A DNA stretch of 64,000 bases from Haloarcula sp. DT43 (GCF_037078405.1 NZ_JAYMGZ010000001.1:682001-746000); one strand, 5' to 3'. Counted from the first letter of the stretch, positions 43,551-52,151 are shown. Translations and numbers: made by a program. Notes: a model not told the origin generated them from the letters alone.

Positions 43551-43835
43551 TCACTCCTCGCGCGCCTCGGTCTCGGAGAGTTCCCGGAACCGTTCGAGAA
43601 ACGTCGCCCGGTCGGCCTCGCCGGCCCCGGCGGCGTCGAGCGTCGTTTCGAGGCCGTCACGGGGCTGCTGGCACAGCTCCGCGAAACAGGCCTTACAGAG
43701 GTGTTCGAACTCCTTGTCCCGCCGGTCCCACCGGTCGCCGTGTTTGTCGTACTCGCGGGCCTCGGACCGTGGCACGGACTCCCCACACGCGATACAGGTG
43801 ACCGACTTCCCCTGTGGGCTCCGGGACCCGAACAT
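43551..43835 (-). CDS. Small CxxC zinc-finger protein
   Basis: A 94-aa protein with two Cys pairs (CIACGESVPRSEAREYDKHGD, and CKACFAELCQQ) and a helical tail. It is a haloarchaeal family (DUF7562-like) of unknown role, possibly DNA or protein binding. A CTCTAAACAGTG box sits about 25 nt upstream. It is divergent from the bat-like regulator. Confidence 0.72.
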   Translation of the reverse strand: MFGSRSPQGKSVTCIACGESVPRSEAREYDKHGDRWDRRDKEFEHLCKACFAELCQQPRDGLETTLDAAGAGEADRATFLERFRELSETEAREE

Positions 43836-43925
43836 ACCCGTGCGTTGTCGGTGACACTGTTTAGAGCTTTTCGCACAGGCAACAGTCCCCCGTTCCGGGC
43901 CACACGTTTATTCACCAGCCGCTAT

Positions 43926-43936
43926 TACACAGTGTA
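43926..43936. promoter_or_regulatory. Palindrome in the bat promoter region
   Basis: TACAC-A-GTGTA lies downstream of the TATA-like CGTTTATTC (about 43904-43912) and 28 nt before the regulator ATG. Its place near the predicted transcript start fits a repressor or autoregulation site. Confidence 0.35.
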
Positions 43937-43963
43937 TCGGCTATCCGCAGCCAGGGACACTGA

Positions 43964-45544
43964 ATGAAGCCACCAGAGACACTCGCTCACTCGACGTTGG
44001 ACACGCTGCCCATCAACATCGCTGTCCTCGACGACGAGGGGACGATTCTGTTCACGAACCGCGCCTGGCGGGAGTTCGCGGGCGACGAGGACGGGGAGAT
44101 GGAGGGGACGAACTACTTCGCGACGACCGACGTCGACGCGGACGAGTACGCCGGGCAGGCCCTCGGTGGCATCGAGTCGGTCATCGACGGCGAGCAGGAC
44201 CTCTTTACGATGGAGTACCCGTGCCACTCCCCGGACGAGAAGCAGTGGTTCCTGATGCGGGTCGCGCCACTGCCCGACGACGAGGCCGGGAGCGCCGTCG
44301 TCGCACACATCGACATCACACAGCGGAAGCTCGCCGAACTGGCGGCCGAGCGCCGGAGCGAGGAGCTCAAGGCCGAACGCCAGAACCTCAAACAGCTCGT
44401 CGACCGGGTCGACGGCCTGCTGCAGGCGGTGATGGGCGACGTGCTGACCGTCGACTCCCGCGACGCGATTCAACAGACCGTCTGCGACCGCCTGGCCGCG
44501 GTCGACTCCTACCAGTTCGCCTGGGTGTCCGAACTCGACCTGCGCGACGAGACGCTGTCCTCGACGGCGCTGTCCGCCGACCGCCCGACGATGCTGTCTA
44601 TCCCGCTCGACGCCGACGACCCGGTCGCGGAGGCGGCCCGCACGGAGACGCTCCAGGTCGTGACCGGCGACATCGACGACCGGCACAGCCGCCTCGCTGA
44701 CTCGGACGTGGTCTCGGTCGCGGCCGTCCCGCTGGTCTCCGGCGAATCGCTGTACGGCGTCCTCACCGTCTACGCTGACAGCGACGACGTGTTCGACCCC
44801 CGCGAACGGGCCGTGCTGCGGACCATCGGTCGGGCGACCGCGGCGGCCATCGACGCCCGCGAGACCAGTCGGCTGCTGACCGCCGACAACGTCACCGAAC
44901 TCGAACTGCGTGTCACCGACCCCGGAGTGTTCTACATCGACGTGGCGAGCGAACTCGGCTGTTCGATGGAGTACGGCGGGAGCGTCCCCGACGGCGAGGA
45001 GACGGTGATGTTCTTCCTCGTCGAGACCGACGACCCCTCGGCGGTCTGCGCCGTCGCCGCCGACCACCCGCAGGTCTCGGGCGTCTCGCACGTCTCGACG
45101 GCGGACGACGCGGCGCTGTTCGAGTTCACCGTCTCGGACCCGCCGGTCGTCTCCGTCGTCGCCGACCGGGGCGCACAGGCGGGCGACATCCTGGTCGAAC
45201 CCGGCCAGGCGACGGTGACCGTCGCGCTCCCGGCGTCGATGGAGACCCGGAGCGTGGTCGAGCAGGTCCGCGACCGGTACCCGGAGACGGAACTGCTGTC
45301 CGTGCGCGAGCGGGACGAACCGCCGGTCTCCAGGCAGGCGTTCATCGCCAACGTCGAGGACCGCCTGACAAACCGCCAGCTGACGGCGCTCCGGAAGGGG
45401 TTTCTCGGCGGCTTCTTCGACTGGCCGCGGGACGTGTCCGGCGAGCAACTGGCCGAGTCGATGGACATCTGTCCGTCGACGTTCCACCAGCACCTCCGTG
45501 CGGGTGAGCGAAAGTTATTGGAAGAAGTGTTCGAAAACTGGTAA
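43964..45544 (+). CDS. bat: Bat-type bacterio-opsin activator homologue
   Basis: A 526-aa regulator: PAS domain (about 10-120, NIAVLDDEGTILFTNRAWREFAG), coiled linker, GAF domain (about 150-305), a Bat-specific beta domain (about 315-465) and a C-terminal HTH_10 (LTALRKGFLGGFFDWPRDVSGEQLAESMDICPSTFHQHLRAGERKLL). Halobacterium Bat uses PAS/GAF sensing of oxygen and light to activate bop, brp and crtB. The three downstream genes make retinal, so this is the likely local activator. Bat homologues are many, so the exact target set is inferred. Confidence 0.9.
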   Translation: MKPPETLAHSTLDTLPINIAVLDDEGTILFTNRAWREFAGDEDGEMEGTNYFATTDVDADEYAGQALGGIESVIDGEQDLFTMEYPCHSPDEKQWFLMRVAPLPDDEAGSAVVAHIDITQRKLAELAAERRSEELKAERQNLKQLVDRVDGLLQAVMGDVLTVDSRDAIQQTVCDRLAAVDSYQFAWVSELDLRDETLSSTALSADRPTMLSIPLDADDPVAEAARTETLQVVTGDIDDRHSRLADSDVVSVAAVPLVSGESLYGVLTVYADSDDVFDPRERAVLRTIGRATAAAIDARETSRLLTADNVTELELRVTDPGVFYIDVASELGCSMEYGGSVPDGEETVMFFLVETDDPSAVCAVAADHPQVSGVSHVSTADDAALFEFTVSDPPVVSVVADRGAQAGDILVEPGQATVTVALPASMETRSVVEQVRDRYPETELLSVRERDEPPVSRQAFIANVEDRLTNRQLTALRKGFLGGFFDWPRDVSGEQLAESMDICPSTFHQHLRAGERKLLEEVFENW

Positions 45545-45790
45545 CCAGTGCTTTCGACCCCCACCGCTGCCCACGGACCTTTTGTGCGGTTCCCGAAGCA
45601 GTTTGGTAGTCCGCTTATCCGGGTCACAACCGTATGTTCGTGTAGTGATACCGAACCAGTGTCCTGTTTGCCCCCGTCGAGCGGACGGGACACGGCCCTT
45701 CGTGACAGCGGCGCGGTCTGGAGTGGGACGGACAGCCTGCAGACAGAACCGCGAGGCATCGCCCGCCGAATGACCGCCCGATAGCTTTCA
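45545..45790. other. Gap between bat and crtB
   Basis: 246 bases with no gene. A GCTTATCC element near 45614-45621 could be a TATA box for crtB, with a long leader. I do not see a clear Bat upstream activating sequence of the type ACC-N-ACTAGTT-NGG. Confidence 0.35.
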
Positions 45791-46762
45791 ATGCACTCCG
45801 ACAACATCCAAACCAGCAAATCGATACAGCAGGAGACCGGACGGACGTTCCACCTCGCGACGCGGCTGCTCCCGGAGCGTATCCGCCACCCGACCTACGT
45901 GATGTACGCGTTCTTCCGGGTCGCGGACGAGGTCGTCGACCGGACGGATGGACCGCCGCCGACCGTCCAGCACGAGCAACTGGAGGTGATTCGAGAGGCC
46001 GCGCTCGGGAACGTCGACCCGGCCGAGACCGACCACGAGGCGGTTCTGGCGGCGTTTCAGGACCACGCCGACCGCCACGACATCTCCGAGGAGACGATAA
46101 ACGTCTTCATCGACGCGATGGAGATGGACATCGCACAGGCCCGCTACGAGACCTTCGAGGACCTCCGGGAGTACATGCGCGGCTCCGCCGTCGCCGTCGG
46201 CCACATGATGACCGAGGTGATGGACCCGCCACAGAAGGCCGAAGCCCTGCCCCACGCGACGGCGCTGGCCGAAGCCTTCCAGCTCTCGAACTTCCTGCGG
46301 GACGTCCGCGAGGACATCCACGACTACGGGCGGGTGTACCTGCCACAGGAGACCCTGGAGCGCCACGGCGTCACCGAGCAACAACTGGCCGACGCCGAGG
46401 TCGACGACGCCTTCCGCGCCGTGATGCAGGAGGAACTGGCCCGGACCGACGAACTGTACCGCGAGGGGGTCGCCGGCATCCGGTACCTGCCGGAGGACTG
46501 CCAGTTCGGCGTGTTGCTCGCCGCGGTCCTGTACGCCGACCACCACCGGCTCATCCGCGACCGCGGCTACGACGTGCTGACGGCGACGCCGGAGCTCACC
46601 CGCCGCCGTCGGCTGTGGCTCCTCGCCCGCACGTGGTGGCACTGGCGGCGCAACGGCGACCCCGAAGCGACGTTCTACACCGTGAGCGCGGTCTCCGAAC
46701 GCGGGCCGGGCGAGACGCCGACGGACGCACACGGCCACGGCCAACCCGCGTGGCGTGGATGA
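45791..46762 (+). CDS. crtB: Phytoene synthase
   Basis: A 323-aa squalene/phytoene synthase. It joins two geranylgeranyl diphosphates to phytoene, the first carotenoid. The two Asp-rich motifs are DEVVD (46-50) and DVREDIHDYGRVYLP (near residue 180), binding Mg-diphosphate. The closing WHWRRNGD region is also typical. It heads the crtB-crtY-brp series; gaps are 33 nt and a ten-base overlap, so one operon is likely. Confidence 0.95.
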   Translation: MHSDNIQTSKSIQQETGRTFHLATRLLPERIRHPTYVMYAFFRVADEVVDRTDGPPPTVQHEQLEVIREAALGNVDPAETDHEAVLAAFQDHADRHDISEETINVFIDAMEMDIAQARYETFEDLREYMRGSAVAVGHMMTEVMDPPQKAEALPHATALAEAFQLSNFLRDVREDIHDYGRVYLPQETLERHGVTEQQLADAEVDDAFRAVMQEELARTDELYREGVAGIRYLPEDCQFGVLLAAVLYADHHRLIRDRGYDVLTATPELTRRRRLWLLARTWWHWRRNGDPEATFYTVSAVSERGPGETPTDAHGHGQPAWRG

Positions 46763-46795
46763 CGGCTCCCCGTCGGGCGTCGGCCCGCTGAACCG

Positions 46796-47521
46796 ATGGT
46801 GCCCACGCTCACGTACCTCCAGTTCCACGCGCTGTTCGTGGTCCCTGTCGTGGCTGGACTGGCACTGACGGCCACTTACCGCCTCGGAAGCCGCCGGGAC
46901 ACCCTCACTGGGACGGCCATCCTGACGGGACTGGCCCTCGTCTACACGACGCCGTGGGACGGCGCGCTCATCCGGCACGGCGTCTGGTGGTACGGCGACG
47001 GGGCCGTCCTGGTGCGGTTCTGGTCGATTCCCCTCGGCGAGTACCTCTTTTTCGTCCTGCAGACCGCGATGGTCGGGCTGTGGGTGGCCCGGTTTCGGGT
47101 GGACACGGAGCGCCCGCTGGCCACGCCGCTGCGGACGCGGCTCGTCGGGTTCGCCGCTGCGCTGGTCGTCGTCCTGGTCGGCCTCGCGCTCCTGCGCTCG
47201 GACTCGGGGCTGTACCTCGGGTCCCTGCTGGTCTGGAGCGGGCCGATTCTCGCCATCCAGTGGCTGTTCGGGTGGCGGTTCCTCGTCGCCGAGTGGCGGA
47301 CCGTCGTCGGCGCGACGCTCGCCCCGACGGCCTACCTCTGTGGTATCGACAGCGTCGCCATCCGGCTCGGCGTCTGGACCCTCTCGGACCAGTTCACGAC
47401 CGGATACGTGATTCCCCTGCTCGGCCTGCCGATAGAAGAGGCCGTCTTCTTCTTCCTGACGACACTGTTCGTCGTCCAGGGGGTCGTGCTCTACGTCTGG
47501 CTCGTCGACAGATGGAACTGA
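46796..47521 (+). CDS. crtY: Lycopene beta-cyclase (CrtYcd type)
   Basis: A 241-aa membrane protein of the CrtYc/CrtYd fusion type, cyclising lycopene to beta-carotene. It has six to seven helices and two lycopene-cyclase domains with the family motifs PLGEYLFFVLQT and LPIEEAVFFFLTT. The frame ends inside the first codons of brp (ten-base overlap). Confidence 0.9.
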   Translation: MVPTLTYLQFHALFVVPVVAGLALTATYRLGSRRDTLTGTAILTGLALVYTTPWDGALIRHGVWWYGDGAVLVRFWSIPLGEYLFFVLQTAMVGLWVARFRVDTERPLATPLRTRLVGFAAALVVVLVGLALLRSDSGLYLGSLLVWSGPILAIQWLFGWRFLVAEWRTVVGATLAPTAYLCGIDSVAIRLGVWTLSDQFTTGYVIPLLGLPIEEAVFFFLTTLFVVQGVVLYVWLVDRWN

Positions 47522-48543
47522 ACCACCACACCGCCGTCGGGTCGGCAGTCCGTCGCCGGGTCGCGCTGGTCCCCGGCTGGGTCGCCAGCGCCGCCGCCGT
47601 CGCGCCCTTCCTCGCCGGACTCCCGGTACCGCCCCCGCTCCAGTACGGCCCGCTGGTCGTCAGCGTCGTCCTGCTCGGGCTGCCCCACGGCGCGGTCGAC
47701 CACCTCGCGGTCGCCCGCACCCGCGGCCAGCGCCCGGGCTGGCGCGCCATCGCCCGCGTGTTCGCGCTCTACGGCGTCGTCGGCGGGGCCTACGCCCTCG
47801 TCTGGTTCCTCGCGCCCGCGGCGGCGTTCGTCCTGTTCATCGCGGTGACGTGGTTCCACTGGGGCCAGGGCGACCTGTACGCGCTTCTCGCGCTGGCCGA
47901 CGCCGACCACCTCCGCTCGCGCCCCCAGCGAGTCGGGGCCGTCCTCGTCCGGGGCGGCCTGCCGATGCTGGTCCCGTTGCTCGCGTTCCCCGAGTGGTAC
48001 CGCCGCGTCGCCACGGACCTGGTGTCGCTGTTCGCGCCCGACGCCGCGGCCGCCATCGCGTGGGCGTTCCGGACGGACGTGCGAACTGGACTCGCCGTCG
48101 CCTACGGCGCGCTCGTCGTGGTTACGCTAGCTGTGGGCTTCGCCCGCGCCGACGCCCGCCGGCCGTGGCTGCTCGACGCCGGCGAGACGCTGGGTCTGCT
48201 CGCGTACTTCGCGCTCGTCCCGCCGGTGCTCGCCATCGGCGTGTACTTCTGTCTCTGGCACTCGCTGCGCCACGTCGTTCGCCTGCTTCTGGTCGACGAC
48301 GACGCCACTGCCGCGCTCGCAAACCGCGACCCAGCGGCGGCGCTGGCCCGATTCGCTCGCGACGCCGCCCCCCTGACCGCCGCCTCACTCGCTCTGCTCG
48401 GCGGCCTGTACTTCCTGGTCCCGAACCCACCTGCGTCTGTCCCGGAGTGGGTCGCGCTCTATCTGGTGTTCATCGCCGTCGTCACGCTCCCCCACGTGGT
48501 GGTCGTGACAGTGATGGATAGAGAGCAGGGCATCTGGGCGTAG
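47512..48543 (+). CDS. brp: Beta-carotene 15,15'-dioxygenase Brp/Blh
   Basis: A 343-aa integral membrane oxygenase that cleaves beta-carotene to retinal. The metal-ligand histidines lie in GLPHGAVDH (His59, His64), TWFHWGQGD (about His116) and LWHSLRHV. About eight helices. The ATG at 47512 overlaps crtY by ten bases; the frame is open further upstream only through crtY. With crtB and crtY it supplies retinal for rhodopsins; crtI and opsin genes are not in the window. Its end lies in a 39-bp tandem repeat. Confidence 0.93.
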   Translation: MELNHHTAVGSAVRRRVALVPGWVASAAAVAPFLAGLPVPPPLQYGPLVVSVVLLGLPHGAVDHLAVARTRGQRPGWRAIARVFALYGVVGGAYALVWFLAPAAAFVLFIAVTWFHWGQGDLYALLALADADHLRSRPQRVGAVLVRGGLPMLVPLLAFPEWYRRVATDLVSLFAPDAAAAIAWAFRTDVRTGLAVAYGALVVVTLAVGFARADARRPWLLDAGETLGLLAYFALVPPVLAIGVYFCLWHSLRHVVRLLLVDDDATAALANRDPAAALARFARDAAPLTAASLALLGGLYFLVPNPPASVPEWVALYLVFIAVVTLPHVVVVTVMDREQGIWA

Positions 48544-48605
48544 CCCGTCCGGGCCGCACAGGAGCAGGGCATCTGGGCGTAGTCCGTCCGGACTACAGGA
48601 GCAGG
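48523..48605. repeat. 39-bp tandem duplication at the brp end
   Basis: The 30-bp block starting GAGCAGGGCATCTGGGCGTA occurs at 48523-48552 and again at 48562-48591, with one mismatch (CCC/TCC), and a partial third copy (GAGCAGG) follows at 48599. It includes the brp stop codon and a hairpin in each copy. Confidence 0.75.
48579..48596 (+). terminator. Perfect hairpin downstream of brp
   Basis: GTAGTCCG-TC-CGGACTAC is an eight-pair stem with a two-base loop. The first repeat copy holds a shorter stem (GCCCG-TC-CGGGC). It may end the carotenoid/retinal transcript. Confidence 0.35.
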
Positions 48606-48665
48606 TGCGTTACCGGGACTTCGGAGAAAAACGCGCCAGCGGTCCCATTCCGATTCGACGGCCGC

Positions 48666-48803
48666 TCAGAACCCGCCCGGCGGGAGCAGTCGCAGGGCGG
48701 TGGACCGGTCGTCGGCCGCGTCCAGTCCCGTGGACCGCTTGAACTTCTTGCCAAGCCACTTCTTCAGGTCTTCGGACAACAGTTTGAGTTGTGGTTTTCT
48801 CAT
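48666..48803 (-). CDS. 45-aa basic small protein
   Basis: A frame of 45 aa (starts MRKPQLKLLSEDLKKWLGKK) with a Lys-rich amphipathic N-terminal half and a C-terminal LRLLPPGGF. A clear TATA box (GTTTATACG, minus strand, about 48826-48835) is about 27 nt before the ATG, so the mRNA is leaderless. Codon third positions are G/C. An overlapping frame in another phase is longer but starts upstream of the TATA box. No family recognised; a short regulatory or membrane-associated peptide is conceivable. Confidence 0.55.
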   Translation of the reverse strand: MRKPQLKLLSEDLKKWLGKKFKRSTGLDAADDRSTALRLLPPGGF

Positions 48804-48825
48804 TAACTCTCTCTTTATCGCCCGA

Positions 48826-48835
48826 GCGTATAAAC
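48826..48835 (-). promoter_or_regulatory. TATA box of the 45-aa protein gene
   Basis: Read on the minus strand as GTTTATACG in an AT-rich tract; 23-32 nt before the start codon at 48803. Confidence 0.55.
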
Positions 48836-48959
48836 TTTTCATACATAATAGTCCATTCGTCCATTAATGATGGGTACAGTTAGACGCGGAGTACCAGAAT
48901 CTGGCGACGCCACCGGCTAGCGAGCGCGTCGTAACTGGACAAAAACGGCCGCGTCGGCG

Positions 48960-49550
48960 TTACTTGCCCTTGCCGCCGTTGCTGCGCAGCGACGGACGGG
49001 TCTTCTCGCTACCCTTGCCCTTCTTGCCGAGGCCGCGGTTGCGGCGGCCGGCACCGGTCAGGCCGCGGAAGGCGCGGTCGGCCTGGTCGTCGGCACATAT
49101 CCACGACAGGTCGTCGTCGTTCTGGATGGCCGGGTGGTTCGGGTCGATGAGGATGACTTCGTGCCACTTCTGGCGGCCGTCCTGGCCGACGGAGTAGCTG
49201 TTGAGCACGCGCAGGTTCGGGAAGGTACGGGAGGCGCGTTCCTCGGCGACGCGCTGGATGTCCTTCCGGCGGGTGATGCGCGTGACGCCCTGGCGCTTGG
49301 AGCGGCGACCGGCCTTGTGTCGCTGCTTGCGTGCGCTGCCCTTGCGGACGGAGACGCGGGCGACGACGACGCCCTGTTTCGCCTTGTACCCCTGTGCGCG
49401 GGCCTTGTCGAGGCGGGTCGGGCGCTCGATGCGCTCGACGGCCCCTTCGTCACGCCACTCCTGCTGGCGCTGCCACTGCAGTTCAGCGAGCTGTCCGTCA
49501 CCTGGGTTCTTCCAGGCGTCTCGAATGTACGAATATGCGCTTCGTGCCAT
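48960..49550 (-). CDS. rpl15e: 50S ribosomal protein L15e
   Basis: A 196-aa ribosomal protein of the eL15 family: MARSAYSYIRDAWKNPGDGQL, RLDKARAQGYKAKQGVVVARVSVRKG, FPNLRVLNSYSVGQDGRQKWHEVILIDPNHPAI. The basic C-terminus (LGKKGKGSEKTRPSLRSNGGKGK) binds 23S rRNA. Length matches. It is divergent from AOR, with 257 nt between them. Confidence 0.98.
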   Translation of the reverse strand: MARSAYSYIRDAWKNPGDGQLAELQWQRQQEWRDEGAVERIERPTRLDKARAQGYKAKQGVVVARVSVRKGSARKQRHKAGRRSKRQGVTRITRRKDIQRVAEERASRTFPNLRVLNSYSVGQDGRQKWHEVILIDPNHPAIQNDDDLSWICADDQADRAFRGLTGAGRRNRGLGKKGKGSEKTRPSLRSNGGKGK

Positions 49551-49749
49551 ATGTGTTCACCACGGGCGTTGCGTGGTTCAAGTCGCGTCCCGCGACTCAC
49601 ATCCCGACCTGCACACGCAGGTGCCCGCTGGTGCCCGTCGTCCAGCGAGTTACCCGGAGTTTGCCGTTCGGACGCTTAAACCGTTCGGACCGGACTCGCG
49701 GTTGTGAGCCGGTCACGCGGGGGATAGAACCGGCAGACCCCTCGGATAC

Positions 49750-49763
49750 TTGCAATATTGCAA
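49750..49763. promoter_or_regulatory. Perfect 14-bp palindrome before AOR
   Basis: TTGCAATATTGCAA is a perfect inverted repeat. It ends about 8 nt before the TATA-like GGTTAAGTTG (49771-49780) of the aldehyde ferredoxin oxidoreductase gene. This position suits an activator or repressor dimer. Confidence 0.5.
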
Positions 49764-49807
49764 CACAAATGGTTAAGTTGTTCCCAGCCCCAGAGTCACG
49801 TATTACC

Positions 49808-51754
49808 ATGACAGACCTTGGTGGCTTCCAGGACCACGTGGCGCGAATCGACCTCGGGGACGGGAACGTCGCCTACGAGGGTATCGACGAGGAGGACGCG
49901 AAAAAGTACATCGGTGCGCGCGGACTCGGCGTGAAGTACGTCTTCGACCAGGGGCCGGACGTCGACCCGCTGGGGCCGGAGAACCTGCTCGCGTTCATGA
50001 ACGGCCCGCTGACGGGGACGCAGGTGACGATGAGCGGTCGCATCGCCATCTGTACGAAGTCGCCGCTGACGGGCACGGTCACTGACTCCCACCACGGCGG
50101 CTGGTCGGGGGCGCGGCTGAAGTGGTCGGGCTTCGACGGACTGCTGTTCGAGGGGCAGGCCGACGAGCCGGTGTACGCCCTCGTCGAAGACGGCGAAGTG
50201 AAACTGCGCGACGCGTCCAACCTCTGGGGCCAGGGCATCCACGACACCATCGACGACCTCGAAGCCGAAATCGAGGGCGGTTCGCTGGGCAAGAACCTCT
50301 CCGTGATGGCCATCGGGCCGGGCGGCGAGAACGAGGTCAAGTACGCCTGCATCGTCAACGAGGACGACCGCGCGTCGGGCCGCGGTGGCACCGGCTGTGT
50401 GATGGGCAACAAGAACCTCAAGGCCGTCGTCGTCAAGTCCAACACCCGGATGCCGAAGCCGAAAGACCAGGAGACGTTCCAGGAGGGTCACAAGCAGGCG
50501 ATGCAGGTCATCCAGGAGTCCGACGTGACCGCGCCCAACGAGGGCGGGCTCTCGATGTACGGCACCAACGTCCTGATGAACCTCACCGAGGAGATGGACG
50601 GGCTCCCGACGAAGAACGCGCGGTACTCCTCGACGCGGTCGTACTCGGAGGCCGAGGGCGACGGCGAGCGTATCATCGACTCGGAGAACGTCTCCGGCGA
50701 GAACGTCCGGGAGAACATCCTGGTCGACGAGCCGACCTGTCACTCCTGTCCGGTCGCCTGCAAGAAGGAGGTCGAAGTCCAGGCGATGCACAAGGGCGAG
50801 GAGATGAACGTCCGCACGGAGTCCTACGAGTACGAATCCGCGTGGGCGCTCGGCCCCAACTCCGGCCACGTCGAGCGCGACAAGATAGCCGTGATGCTCG
50901 AACGGTGTAACGACGTCGGGGTCGACACAATCGACGTCGGCAACACCATGGCGATGGCCATGGAGATGACCGAGGAGGGCAAGTTCGACGACCTCGGCGA
51001 CGGCATCGACTGGGGCGACGCCGACACGATGATAGACATGATAGACATGATTGCCCACCGCGAGACGGAGCTCGCGGACCACCTCGCCGAGGGGCCGGAC
51101 CACCTCGCCGAGGAGTTCGACGCCCACACCAACTCCCTCGCGGTCAAGGGTCAGACGATGGCCGCCTACGACCCGCGCTGCATGAAGGGGATGGCAATCG
51201 GCTACGCCACCTCGAACCGCGGGGCGTGTCACCTGCGCGGGTACACGCCCGCGGCGGAGATTCTCGGCATCCCGGAGAAGGTCGACCCGCGGGAGTGGGA
51301 GGGCAAAGGCGAGCTGTGCGCCACCTTCCAGGACCTGCACGCCATCAGCGACTCCTTCGACATCTGCAAGTTCAACGCCTTCGCGGAGGGTATCGAGGAG
51401 TACGTCCTGCAGTACAACGGCATGACGGGGCTGGACGTGAGCGAGGAGGAACTGATGGAGGCCGGCGAGCGCGTCTACAACCTCGAACGGTACTACAACA
51501 ACCTCGCCGGCTTCGACGGCTCCGACGACGACCTGCCCAACCGGTTCGTCGAGGGTGACGAACACGCGATTCCGGCCCAGGGCGGCTCCGAAGGTGAACT
51601 CGCGGAGCTCTCGAAGATGAAAGACGAGTACTACGAGGTGCGCGACTGGGAGAACGGCGTCGTCACCGACGAGAAACTCGACGAACTCGGCATCGACATC
51701 GGCCCCGGAACCGGCGTCAGTTCCGGCGGCGCGGCGGCACCGAGCGACGACTGA
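49808..51754 (+). CDS. aor: Aldehyde ferredoxin oxidoreductase
   Basis: A 648-aa tungstopterin enzyme of the AOR family that oxidises aldehydes to acids with ferredoxin. The 4Fe-4S cluster ligands are CHSCPVAC (Cys311, Cys314, Cys318) plus a later Cys in DICKFN. The N-terminal domain motif RIDLGDGNVAYEGI and ARGLGVKYVFDQG is typical, as is the pterin-binding GRGGTGCVMGNKNLKAVVV. The ATG at 49808 follows a TATA box by about 30 nt. It lies upstream of small proteins and, further on, two MoaD-like genes, possibly needed for its cofactor. Confidence 0.93.
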   Translation: MTDLGGFQDHVARIDLGDGNVAYEGIDEEDAKKYIGARGLGVKYVFDQGPDVDPLGPENLLAFMNGPLTGTQVTMSGRIAICTKSPLTGTVTDSHHGGWSGARLKWSGFDGLLFEGQADEPVYALVEDGEVKLRDASNLWGQGIHDTIDDLEAEIEGGSLGKNLSVMAIGPGGENEVKYACIVNEDDRASGRGGTGCVMGNKNLKAVVVKSNTRMPKPKDQETFQEGHKQAMQVIQESDVTAPNEGGLSMYGTNVLMNLTEEMDGLPTKNARYSSTRSYSEAEGDGERIIDSENVSGENVRENILVDEPTCHSCPVACKKEVEVQAMHKGEEMNVRTESYEYESAWALGPNSGHVERDKIAVMLERCNDVGVDTIDVGNTMAMAMEMTEEGKFDDLGDGIDWGDADTMIDMIDMIAHRETELADHLAEGPDHLAEEFDAHTNSLAVKGQTMAAYDPRCMKGMAIGYATSNRGACHLRGYTPAAEILGIPEKVDPREWEGKGELCATFQDLHAISDSFDICKFNAFAEGIEEYVLQYNGMTGLDVSEEELMEAGERVYNLERYYNNLAGFDGSDDDLPNRFVEGDEHAIPAQGGSEGELAELSKMKDEYYEVRDWENGVVTDEKLDELGIDIGPGTGVSSGGAAAPSDD

Positions 51755-51785
51755 GACAGCGCCGACTGCCGACTCCAATTTTCGA

Positions 51786-52151
51786 ATGCGCAAGGACGAC
51801 ATCGACGACTTCGAATTCCAGGTCGAGTCCCGACTGACCAGCCACGGCGTCTACGTCACCGACTTCGCCGACGAGGGCGACACGTACCGGCTCACGTACG
51901 AATCGATTTCGGCCGACGAGGCGGCCGTCATCCCCCACCGCGAAATCGGTCGCGTCATCAACGTCTTCCGGGACCTCCACGCCGACGACTGGTCCGGAAT
52001 CGACATCGAGGCGACCGTGACAGACCTCGAAGACACCGAACTCGGCGAGTGGTCGGTCGACAGCGAGTGGATTGACGAACTCGAGAACGGCGACCTCTCG
52101 GAGACGGATTTCTCCCAACGCGTGCTGGAGACGATTACGGTGCGGAACTGA
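51786..52151 (+). CDS. Small acidic protein downstream of AOR
   Basis: A 121-aa acidic protein with alternating strand/helix pattern (FQVESRLTSHGVYVTDFADEGDTYRLTYESI, then REIGRVINVFRDLHADDW). No family recognised. It lies 31 nt after AOR on the same strand and may be cotranscribed. Its 3' end overlaps the opposite gene by 17 bases. Confidence 0.6.
   Translation: MRKDDIDDFEFQVESRLTSHGVYVTDFADEGDTYRLTYESISADEAAVIPHREIGRVINVFRDLHADDWSGIDIEATVTDLEDTELGEWSVDSEWIDELENGDLSETDFSQRVLETITVRN

Noticed and set aside
46954-47511. Upstream extension of the brp frame through crtY
   Set aside because: The extension is the out-of-frame shadow of crtY; the ATG at 47512 gives the usual Brp length and overlaps crtY by only ten bases.
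48610-48864. 84-codon minus-strand frame overlapping the 45-aa gene in another phase
   Set aside because: Its ATG lies upstream of the TATA box that fits the 45-aa frame, and its C-terminal half has the Arg/Pro-rich composition of shadow frames. It begins with protein-like residues (MDEWTIMYEKFIRSGDKERV), so it was considered carefully.
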